NCBI GenBank assembly: GCA_016781505.1
Contig: JADDQF010000123.1
Coordinates: 1-38,899, forward strand
Source: a bacterium
GTDB taxonomy: Bacteria; Chloroflexota; Chloroflexia; Chloroflexales; Kallotenuaceae
Length of the DNA: 38,899 nucleotides
Direction: 5' to 3'
A model generated the notes under the pieces. It was not told where the DNA came from, made no database searches, and was given only the letters and a program-made list of their open reading frames with translations. The translations under genes were made by a program, and so were the position numbers. Shown piece by piece: positions 7,371 through 14,943 of the stretch (position 1 is its first letter; every line of letters starts with the position of its first letter).

Positions 7371-8291
7371 ATGGCTTCTCAACGTTTGGGATTTGTTTGG
7401 GCACTTGCCGCAGCCTTTGTGTGGTCCTTTACCGCACCGGGGCTTAGCTATCTGCTGGATGTGTACAATGTGCCGCGGCTAACTCTGGCATTTTGGCGGG
7501 ATCTGTTTGTGGTGCTGGCTGTTTTGCCGGCGGCACTGATTCGTTTCGGCCTGCCCCGACGGCATGAGCTGGTCCGCTTTGCGCTGGCTGGCGTCGTGTT
7601 TATCGGTCTGTATCATGGCATTTGGGTCTTTTCGGTTGCGTACAACGGCCCGGCCGTGGCCGTGGTGCTGATCTATACGTTTCCAGCGTTTACCACGGTG
7701 GGAGCCTGGTTGCTCTGGCGTGAAATGCCGTCGCGCAGCGCCATACTCGGTCTCGTCCTGGCATTTGTTGGCTGTTTGCTGGTGGTGCAGGCGTACAAGC
7801 CGGAGCTGCTGGTGCTCAATTGGCTGGGCATCGTGTGTGGGATAGCCACAGGCGTATTGCAAGCGGGCTATAGCTTGTTTACTCAGCGCGCCGTCCGCAA
7901 CCGGGAGCCGTGGACTACCCTGGGCTGGTTGATGACCTTTGGTACCCTGGCCTTGTTGCTGACTCAGCGTCCCCAAACGATCTGGACGGTCGGCACTACT
8001 CCATGGCCATGGTTGGTGGTGCTTGGGCTGGCGTTAGGCCCCACCTTAGGCGGGTATGTCCTTTACTCGCTCGCCTTACGCTCCCTGCCAGCGGGTGTGG
8101 CCGGCACGATCGTAACCATGGAAGCTCCGTTTGCGGCGCTCTTGTCCGCGATCACCGTCGGCCAATGGCTGAGCTGGCCGCAGATGCTTGGTCTGCTGCT
8201 GGTGCTGCTTGGCGCCGTTTTGCCGCAGAGCGTGAGCTGGCTGCGCGCCGTCGCGCCTGCCCCGTCTGCGGCCTGCGAGCTGCATTCATAG
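7371..8291 (+). CDS. EamA/DMT-family membrane transporter
   Basis: A 306-aa polytopic protein with about ten hydrophobic helices in two tandem EamA repeats. The first runs from LGFVWALAAAFVWSF, the second from the ILGLVLAFVGCLLVV region onward. Typical drug/metabolite transporter features are the AVAVVLIYTFPAF helix and the GPTLGGYVLYSLALRSLPAGVAGTI stretch with a helix-end proline. Such proteins export metabolites or amino acids; the substrate cannot be inferred. ATG 7371 is chosen because the first membrane helix starts directly after it. A TTG at 7311 would add 20 polar residues, and neither start has a strong ribosome-binding site. Confidence 0.88.
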   Translation: MASQRLGFVWALAAAFVWSFTAPGLSYLLDVYNVPRLTLAFWRDLFVVLAVLPAALIRFGLPRRHELVRFALAGVVFIGLYHGIWVFSVAYNGPAVAVVLIYTFPAFTTVGAWLLWREMPSRSAILGLVLAFVGCLLVVQAYKPELLVLNWLGIVCGIATGVLQAGYSLFTQRAVRNREPWTTLGWLMTFGTLALLLTQRPQTIWTVGTTPWPWLVVLGLALGPTLGGYVLYSLALRSLPAGVAGTIVTMEAPFAALLSAITVGQWLSWPQMLGLLLVLLGAVLPQSVSWLRAVAPAPSAACELHS

Positions 8292-8350
8292 CGGGAGATC
8301 GTGCCGCCGGGAACGGCGCTATGAACGGCTCCAGCCTCGTTTTGTCCCCC

Positions 8351-8389
8351 TTGTTACTGTTGGTAGTCGCATTTAGAATACGCGTATTC
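8351..8389 (+). promoter_or_regulatory. Promoter with palindromic operator-like site
   Basis: TTGTTA (8351-8356), a 17-bp spacer and TAGAAT (8374-8379) make a plausible sigma-70 promoter for the gene at 8406. A perfect 14-bp palindrome, GAATACGCGTATTC (8376-8389), overlaps the -10 and the probable start of transcription, the usual place for a repressor operator. Confidence 0.5.
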
Positions 8390-8405
8390 CCAAGGGGCGC
8401 AGCGC

Positions 8406-8774
8406 ATGCTTGAGCAACTCTCGACGATTATCGACGCATTGGTGGATATTCGGCTGTTACCGCGACGAGCCTTCGAGACGGATGTCCTGTACGGCTACGT
8501 GTTACCCAATCAACTGGAAACAGTTGTGCCCGCGGTTGTGCGCGCACTCGGCGAGCATGGGTATGAGGTGCACCAGTGTATCTGGGAAAACGAGGCGGTC
8601 CTGTTGGCGATTAACAACCCGCCGCAGCCACTGGCCATGCGGCTGACCGCTTCCCCAACCGAGCGGTATAACCTGTACTCGATGTCCCGGCCGCGCAACG
8701 CCCAAACATTGTGGCAGTGGGCCCAAGGCGTCGTGCGGCAGCAGGCGCGCAAGCGCCGCGAGCAACACGACTAA
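8406..8774 (+). CDS. Hypothetical 122-aa protein
   Basis: Not recognised. It is a soluble protein with an N-terminal amphipathic helix (LEQLSTIIDALVDIRLLPRR), a mixed alpha/beta middle and a basic C-terminal helix (WAQGVVRQQARKRREQ). Translation is supported by its own promoter-like element, the absence of stops and an ordinary amino-acid composition. It sits between the EamA gene on the same strand and the convergent zinc-ribbon gene. No catalytic motif, signal peptide or membrane span is visible. Confidence 0.6.
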   Translation: MLEQLSTIIDALVDIRLLPRRAFETDVLYGYVLPNQLETVVPAVVRALGEHGYEVHQCIWENEAVLLAINNPPQPLAMRLTASPTERYNLYSMSRPRNAQTLWQWAQGVVRQQARKRREQHD

Positions 8775-8906
8775 GGTCGCTTGGCGGGAAGCTTCCTGAT
8801 TCATGTGCTGCATGTGCTGCTCCACAGTGCCCTCTGAGCTGTGCAACAAGAAGGTGGGGGCTTTGTGTGCAAAGCGCCCCACCCGCCCAACTGCCGCTTG
8901 TTCCTG

Positions 8907-9605
8907 CTACACCATGCGATTGCCACAGTTTGGGCAAAATGCGGCGGATGCGGGAACGTCATAGCTGCAGTTTGGACATGTTTTGACCGCTGCACTTGAT
9001 TGACCGCCGACCGAGCTGTTGTTCGGCAGCCCACTGCCGGATACATCCGTGCTTTCGGACACGTCATAGGCCCGCCCAGTGAATGATGGCGCTGCCGAAG
9101 TTGCGCTTTGATCGTGGGTGGCACCGCTGGGCACCGCAGAGCTAGGAGTGGTGCTGCGGTCTGCGCTGCTTGAGCTGCTCGTCGTCGGCGTGTAGCCGGT
9201 GCTCGGCTCAGAGCTGCTCGTCGTCGGCGTGTAGCCGGTGCTCGGCTCAGAGCTGATCGGTATGCCCTGGCTCGTTGTGCCTTGGGAAGCTTGTGGCTGC
9301 ATCGCCTGCCATGACTCAAACGTTTCGGCGTTGGCCGCGTTCAGCTCGGCTTCTTTCTGCGTCTGCTGATCGCGTAGTTGGGCAATGATCTGGGCCAGGC
9401 TCGCGATTTCCGGCGCCGTGATCGAGCCCTGCTGGTACAGCTCCAACGCGCGCTCGCCAAGCTGCCGAATGTTGGTGTCAATCTGGCTTTTGATGTTGTT
9501 GATCTCGCCACTCACCCGGCTGGTACGTTGGAATTTGTCGGCCTCAAACTTAGCGCGGTCAACGCCTGACGATAACGTTTTGCTTAGTGAGTCTAGGAAT
9601 CCCAT
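8907..9605 (-). CDS. Coiled-coil protein with C-terminal zinc ribbon
   Basis: The 232-aa protein has three parts. Residues 1-95 are helical and heptad-rich (FLDSLSKTLSSGVDRAKFE onward), a likely coiled coil. Residues about 96-205 are low-complexity Ser/Thr/Pro with two perfect copies of SEPSTGYTPTTSS. The last ~25 residues are a zinc ribbon, CPNC then CPNC separated by 13 residues. The ATG at 9605 is chosen because AAGGAGG lies six bases before it; the longer open frame to 9761 is not supported. A minus-strand TATACT at 9636-9631 is a candidate -10. The function is unknown; a scaffold or adaptor is only a guess. Confidence 0.8.
   Translation of the reverse strand: MGFLDSLSKTLSSGVDRAKFEADKFQRTSRVSGEINNIKSQIDTNIRQLGERALELYQQGSITAPEIASLAQIIAQLRDQQTQKEAELNAANAETFESWQAMQPQASQGTTSQGIPISSEPSTGYTPTTSSSEPSTGYTPTTSSSSSADRSTTPSSAVPSGATHDQSATSAAPSFTGRAYDVSESTDVSGSGLPNNSSVGGQSSAAVKTCPNCSYDVPASAAFCPNCGNRMV
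9172..9249. repeat. Perfect 39-bp tandem repeat, two copies
   Basis: Copies at 9172-9210 and 9211-9249 are identical at the DNA level, with the beginning of a third copy at 9250. The length is 13 codons, so the repeat keeps frame and duplicates a 13-residue linker segment of the zinc-ribbon protein. Base-for-base identity indicates a recent expansion. Confidence 0.95.
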
Positions 9606-9801
9606 TGGATGCCTCCTTGCTGATAGCTTAAGTATAGCCGCTTGGTCAAATATCGGTTGGCGTCGCCGCATCTTGCGATGGTCAAGCATGCACCTTCGAC
9701 GCGAAACGTGTTGTTTTGCAACCTGCGTACCGGCATTTGATTCTGACAGTGAAAGCCCCAAAGTGCGGTATCATAAGGGCCGCATCAGGAGATTGTGCTT
9801 C

Positions 9802-9829
9802 TTGACACAAAGTTGGACGTGATTATAAT
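9802..9829 (+). promoter_or_regulatory. Sigma-70 promoter of the nuo operon
   Basis: TTGACA (9802-9807), a 16-bp spacer and TATAAT (9824-9829): both hexamers match the consensus, with the spacer one base shorter than optimal. It lies about 70 bases before nuoA and is the strongest promoter in the window. The rest of the 9606-9896 gap shows no gene. Confidence 0.85.
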
Positions 9830-9896
9830 TCTCATATGGATGTCATGAAGCTGCCCCGCTGTGGGGCGGCCATGTGTGTCTTAAGTGGAGCGTCAC

Positions 9897-10259
9897 ATGC
9901 AAGCATTGGCCCCTTGGCTGCCAATTCTGATCCTGTTTGTGCTGACAACCGTGCTCGCCTTTGTGGTGATCGGCCTGTCAAGCCTACTTGGACCCAAGCG
10001 CGGCTCACTGCGCAAGTTGATGCCCTACGAGTCGGGCATGAATCCGATCGGCTCGGCGCGGCAGCGTGTTCCGGTGCGCTTTTATCTCGTCGCCATGATC
10101 TTTATCTTGTTCGATATTGAAGTAATCTTTATGTTGCCCTATGCGCTGATTTTCCGCGAGCTGCAGATCTTTGGCCTCGTTGAGATGGGCGTGTTTATTG
10201 CAATTCTGTTCGCGGGCTATCTATACGCGTTGAAGCGGGGAGCGTTCCGATGGGATTAG
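9897..10259 (+). CDS. nuoA: NADH-quinone oxidoreductase subunit A
   Basis: This 120-aa membrane subunit of complex I has three hydrophobic helices (starting [28 protein letters not shown] and [14 protein letters not shown]). The loop between the first two carries the conserved [12 protein letters not shown], part of the quinone-channel entrance. The DIE motif in helix 2 is conserved. ATG 9897 has GGAG six bases upstream; GTG 9885 is less likely. It overlaps nuoB by ten bases, so the two are translationally coupled. First gene of the operon. Confidence 0.95.
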   Translation: MQALAPWLPILILFVLTTVLAFVVIGLSSLLGPKRGSLRKLMPYESGMNPIGSARQRVPVRFYLVAMIFILFDIEVIFMLPYALIFRELQIFGLVEMGVFIAILFAGYLYALKRGAFRWD

Positions 10260-10792
10260 AAGAAAAAGCTGGTAATCTTGGTTTCGTGACCACAACGCTG
10301 GAAGCGGCCGTCAACTGGGGCCGTACCAATGCGATGTGGCCGCTGACCTTCGGGCTGGCCTGCTGCGCGATTGAGATGATGGCAGCGCAGGCCAGTGACT
10401 TTGACCTGTCGCGCTTCGGCATGGAGGTCAATCGTCCGTCCCCGCGTCAGGCAGACCTGATGATCGTTGCGGGACGTGTCTCGCGCAAGATGGCGCCGGT
10501 TGTGCGTCAGCTCTACGATCAGATGTCGGACCCGAAGTGGGTGATTGCGATGGGCGACTGTGCCTCAAGCGCAGGTGTCTTCAATAATTACGCTGTGGTT
10601 CAGGGCGTCGACGAGATCGTTCCCGTCGATGTGTATGTGGCGGGCTGCCCACCGCGGCCCGAGTCGCTGATCCATGGCATCATAATGCTGCACGAGAAGG
10701 TCAAGCGCGAAAAGCTTGCTCCACGCAGCAAAGCTAACGCCATCCGGTTTGACGAGTCAGGGCGACAGGTTGATCGGATTGGGAGCCGCTAA
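10250..10792 (+). CDS. nuoB: NADH-quinone oxidoreductase subunit B (N2 cluster)
   Basis: This 180-aa subunit of the Q-module holds the terminal [4Fe-4S] cluster N2, which reduces the quinone. All four ligands are present: the unusual tandem Cys pair C38-C39 ([10 protein letters not shown]), C104 (GDCASS) and C133 (VAGCPPRPE). The ribosome-binding site GGGGAG lies inside nuoA seven bases before the ATG. The C-terminal 25 residues are charged and variable, as in homologues. Confidence 0.97.
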   Translation: MGLEEKAGNLGFVTTTLEAAVNWGRTNAMWPLTFGLACCAIEMMAAQASDFDLSRFGMEVNRPSPRQADLMIVAGRVSRKMAPVVRQLYDQMSDPKWVIAMGDCASSAGVFNNYAVVQGVDEIVPVDVYVAGCPPRPESLIHGIIMLHEKVKREKLAPRSKANAIRFDESGRQVDRIGSR

Positions 10793-10793
10793 C

Positions 10794-11318
10794 ATGGCGC
10801 TTGATAACGAAACGGTGAAAGCGAGGGTGCAGGGGCAGTTTGGCGCTGCGGTGCTGGAAGCTAGCGAGTACCGCGGCGACCTTGCGTTCCGGATCCAGCC
10901 CGACGACCTCCTGCCGATCGTGCTCTTTTTGCGCGACTCCGCTGATCTGCAATATATCTGGCTGGCCAGCATCACGGGTGTCGATTATCTTGGCCGCGAT
11001 CCGCGCTTCGAGGTCGTGTACCACCTGCGCAGCTTGGCCAACCAGCACATGGTTGTGCTGAAGGTCGGCGTGCCCGAAGCCCATCCGCACGTGCCGAGCA
11101 TCGTGCCGCTGTGGCCAACCGCTACGTATCAGGAGCGCGAGGCCTGGGACATGTTTGGGATCGTGTTTGATGGTCATCCCGATCTGCAGCGCATCCTGCT
11201 GCCGGAGGATTGGGACGGCCATGTGCAGCGCAAGGACGAGCCGTTGGTGTACGAGGAAGTCGCTTTCTCGTTCAACCACGACGATGTCGACGCGCAAAAG
11301 CCGTACGCAAAGGAATGA
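10794..11318 (+). CDS. nuoC: NADH-quinone oxidoreductase subunit C
   Basis: A 174-aa hydrophilic Q-module subunit. The family signature EREAWDMFGIVFDGHPDLQRI is at about residues 113-133, and PEDWDGHVQRKDEP follows. It is a separate gene, not a nuoCD fusion. The ATG comes one base after the nuoB stop, with GGGAG about eight bases upstream inside nuoB. A longer open frame starting at 10716 overlaps nuoB and is not preferred. Confidence 0.95.
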   Translation: MALDNETVKARVQGQFGAAVLEASEYRGDLAFRIQPDDLLPIVLFLRDSADLQYIWLASITGVDYLGRDPRFEVVYHLRSLANQHMVVLKVGVPEAHPHVPSIVPLWPTATYQEREAWDMFGIVFDGHPDLQRILLPEDWDGHVQRKDEPLVYEEVAFSFNHDDVDAQKPYAKE

Positions 11319-11390
11319 TCAATTATCAATAACTGATGACCGCACAGCGGTGGCTGGTGGTCATTGTGCGTTGGTCGTTGGTAATTGGAG
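11318..11390 (+). repeat. nuoC-nuoD spacer: heptad-repeat arms ending in the nuoD ribosome-binding site
   Basis: The 78-bp spacer is built of degenerate 7-bp units. The 5' arm (11318-11338) starts on the last base of the nuoC stop with ATCAATT, ATCAATA and ACTGATG. The 3' arm (11349-11390) has six in-phase units of GTTGGTC type, and its last unit, ATTGGAG, is the nuoD Shine-Dalgarno. The two arms are imperfectly complementary. Confidence 0.7.
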
Positions 11391-11396
11391 TTTATT

Positions 11397-12752
11397 ATGG
11401 CTGTTGCTGAAAAAGGCGTTGCCGAGCGTCGCACGGCGATCTTCAACAGTGGCAAGAATGGGCATGTATCGCCTGGGGCGTTTCCAACGCCGCAGCAGGT
11501 CGCCCAGGCCGCTCGTGAGATCACGGTGCCATCGCCGCGCCAGGTGATCGCTGCGAATGCTGAGCGTATGAAGAATTCGTCGGAGTTCGAGCAATCGATG
11601 GTGCTCAACATGGGCCCGCAGCACCCGTCGACCCACGGTGTGTTGCGGCTGGTGGTGGAGCTTGAGGGTGAAGAGGTCGTCCAGCTCGCGCCCGATATTG
11701 GATTTCTGCATACCGGTATCGAGAAGAACATGGAGGCCAAGACCTACCAGCAGGCCCTCGTGATGACCGAGCGCACCGACTATCTCGGCCCGATGATTAA
11801 CAATCTGGTGTATGCGCTGGCCGTCGAGAAGCTGCTCGACTGTCCGATTCCGCCCCGCGCCCAGGTTGGCCGCGTCCTCCTAAGCGAGCTGACGCGGATG
11901 AACAGCTACCTGGTGTGGCTCGGCACGCACGCGCTGGACCTCGCCGCGATGAGCGTGTTCTTGTACTGCTTCCGCGAGCGCGAGATGCTGCTTGATATCT
12001 TTGAGCTGGTGTCGGGCGCGCGCATGCATACGAGCTATATCCGGCCCGGCGGTCTGGCCTGGGACTTTCCCAAAGAGTTCAAGGAGACGGTTCAGCTCTT
12101 TCTGAACATCTTCCCCAGCCGCATCGACGAGTACGAAGCGCTGCTGACGGATAACCCGATCTGGAAAGAGCGCACGGTTGGCGTGGGCAAGCTCAACGCC
12201 GTCGATGCCATTGCACTGGGCGCCTCGGGCGCAAACCTGCGCGCAACGGGCGTGCCCTACGACGTGCGCAAGCTGTTCCCGTACTCGGGCTACGAGAATT
12301 ACGACTTCCGCCTGATCACGGGCACTGAAGGCGATACCTACGAGCGCTACCTTGTCCGCATTGCGGAGATGCGTGAGTCGGTCAAGATCGCCCAACAGGC
12401 GTTGGATAACCTGCCGGATGGGCCGTATGCGACCAGCGACCGCAAGATCTGGCCGCCGCCAAAGGAAGAAATCACCTACTCGATGGAGTCGCTGATCCAC
12501 CACTTCAAGCTGTGGACCGAGGGCTTTAAGCCGCCCAAGGGCGATGCCTACGTCGGCGTCGAGTCGGGGCGTGGTGAGCTGGGCTGCTACATCGTCAGCG
12601 ATGGCTCAAACAAGCCGTACCGGGTGCACTTCCGAGGGCCGTCGTTTATCAATCTGCAAGCGCTGCCGCATATGGCGAAAGGTCAGGTCATCGGCGACCT
12701 GATCGCCATGCTTGCCAGCCTTGATCCGGTGCTTGGCGAGGTCGATCGATAG
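11397..12752 (+). CDS. nuoD: NADH-quinone oxidoreductase subunit D (49-kDa type)
   Basis: This 451-aa Q-module subunit forms most of the quinone site. Conserved stretches are GPQHPSTHGVLRL at about residue 70, IGFLHTGIEK, RMNSYLVWLGTHALDLAAMS, and near the end SGRGELGCYIVSDG. The His of GPQHPSTHG and a Tyr are known quinone-contact residues in the family. The first ~60 residues before the conserved core are basic, Ala-rich and longer than in most homologues. The ATG is supported by GGAG six bases upstream; a TTG at 11385 would add four residues. Confidence 0.96.
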   Translation: MAVAEKGVAERRTAIFNSGKNGHVSPGAFPTPQQVAQAAREITVPSPRQVIAANAERMKNSSEFEQSMVLNMGPQHPSTHGVLRLVVELEGEEVVQLAPDIGFLHTGIEKNMEAKTYQQALVMTERTDYLGPMINNLVYALAVEKLLDCPIPPRAQVGRVLLSELTRMNSYLVWLGTHALDLAAMSVFLYCFREREMLLDIFELVSGARMHTSYIRPGGLAWDFPKEFKETVQLFLNIFPSRIDEYEALLTDNPIWKERTVGVGKLNAVDAIALGASGANLRATGVPYDVRKLFPYSGYENYDFRLITGTEGDTYERYLVRIAEMRESVKIAQQALDNLPDGPYATSDRKIWPPPKEEITYSMESLIHHFKLWTEGFKPPKGDAYVGVESGRGELGCYIVSDGSNKPYRVHFRGPSFINLQALPHMAKGQVIGDLIAMLASLDPVLGEVDR

Positions 12753-12838
12753 CCGCTAGCCGTCAGCTATCAGCCGTCGAGAGTTTTGACGTTTGAAATG
12801 CTCCTGATCGCTGATCGCTGATCGCTGATCGCTAAGAG
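12751..12838 (+). repeat. nuoD-nuoE spacer: heptad-repeat arms
   Basis: The 5' arm at 12751-12778 has four AGCCGTC-type heptamers and overlaps the nuoD TAG. The 3' arm at 12804-12831 has four perfect copies of CTGATCG, followed by CTAAGAGG, which is the nuoE ribosome-binding site. AGC...C units pair with GCTGA units, so a multi-register hairpin is possible. Confidence 0.8.
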
Positions 12839-12844
12839 GTTAAT

Positions 12845-13363
12845 GTGCTTTCAGATAAATACGCCGCCGAGATTGCTGGTGTTCTCGCCCGGTACCCGAT
12901 CAAAAATTCGGCTGTGCTGCCGCTGTGCTATATCGCGCAGGACGAGTACGGCCATTTGAGCATCGACCATATCCAGGAAGTTGCCGACATCCTTGAGATG
13001 CCCTACACCGATGTGTACGAGGTCGCGACCTTCTACTCGCTGTTGTACACCGAACCTGTCGGCCAGTGGGTGCTCCAGGTCTGCGACGACAATCCGTGCT
13101 GCTTTACGGGTACCGAAGAATTGGTGGCCGACCTTGAGGATCGGCTGGGCATTCGGGCGGGCGAGACCACGTCCGACAAGTTATTCACGTTGCAGCGCGT
13201 CAAATGCATCGGCGCGTGCCATCGCGCACCCGTCATGCAGGCCAATCTTGAATTTTTGGGCGATGTAACACCCGACAAAGTGCCCGGCATTCTTGAAGAC
13301 ATGGTCCAAAAGGCCCAGAGCGGCGCGACACTCAGTATCTCAGGCCGGTTCGCGGAACAATAA
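12845..13363 (+). CDS. nuoE: NADH-quinone oxidoreductase subunit E (24-kDa type)
   Basis: A 172-aa N-module subunit with a thioredoxin-like fold binding the [2Fe-2S] cluster N1a. The ligands C80, C85, C121 and C125 give the canonical C-x4-C and C-x3-C pairs (VCDDNPCC and KCIGACHRAP). The helical domain with YEVATFYSLL is upstream. The start is GTG 12845 behind AAGAGG; an ATG two bases earlier is out of frame. Presence of nuoE, F and G means this complex uses NADH rather than ferredoxin. Confidence 0.96.
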   Translation: MLSDKYAAEIAGVLARYPIKNSAVLPLCYIAQDEYGHLSIDHIQEVADILEMPYTDVYEVATFYSLLYTEPVGQWVLQVCDDNPCCFTGTEELVADLEDRLGIRAGETTSDKLFTLQRVKCIGACHRAPVMQANLEFLGDVTPDKVPGILEDMVQKAQSGATLSISGRFAEQ

Positions 13364-13447
13364 AGCATTCAGCACACAGCAGCTAGCAGATGAAGTCGTA
13401 ATGTTTCGATGAGCTGATTGCTGATAGCTGATTGCTGACAGCTAAGG
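13364..13447 (+). repeat. nuoE-nuoF spacer: heptad-repeat arms
   Basis: The 5' arm at 13364-13391 has four in-phase units beginning AGCA, starting on the base after the nuoE stop. The 3' arm at 13412-13446 has five units alternating AGCTGAT and TGCTGAT and ending AGCTAAG, which leads into the AAGGA of the nuoF ribosome-binding region. The arms are imperfectly complementary (AGC versus GCT). Confidence 0.8.
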
Positions 13448-13460
13448 AACAAAGTGACGC

Positions 13461-14888
<1,428 letters not shown>

Positions 14889-14943
14889 GAGCTTCATGTG
14901 CAGGCGCGTTTTGGGAATGCCCTGCCTGGAAATGTAAAGATAT

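Noticed and set aside
12804-13447. CRISPR-like array from the short repeats before nuoE and nuoF
   Set aside because: Units are 7 bp with no spacers and no cas genes; they are tandem heptads.
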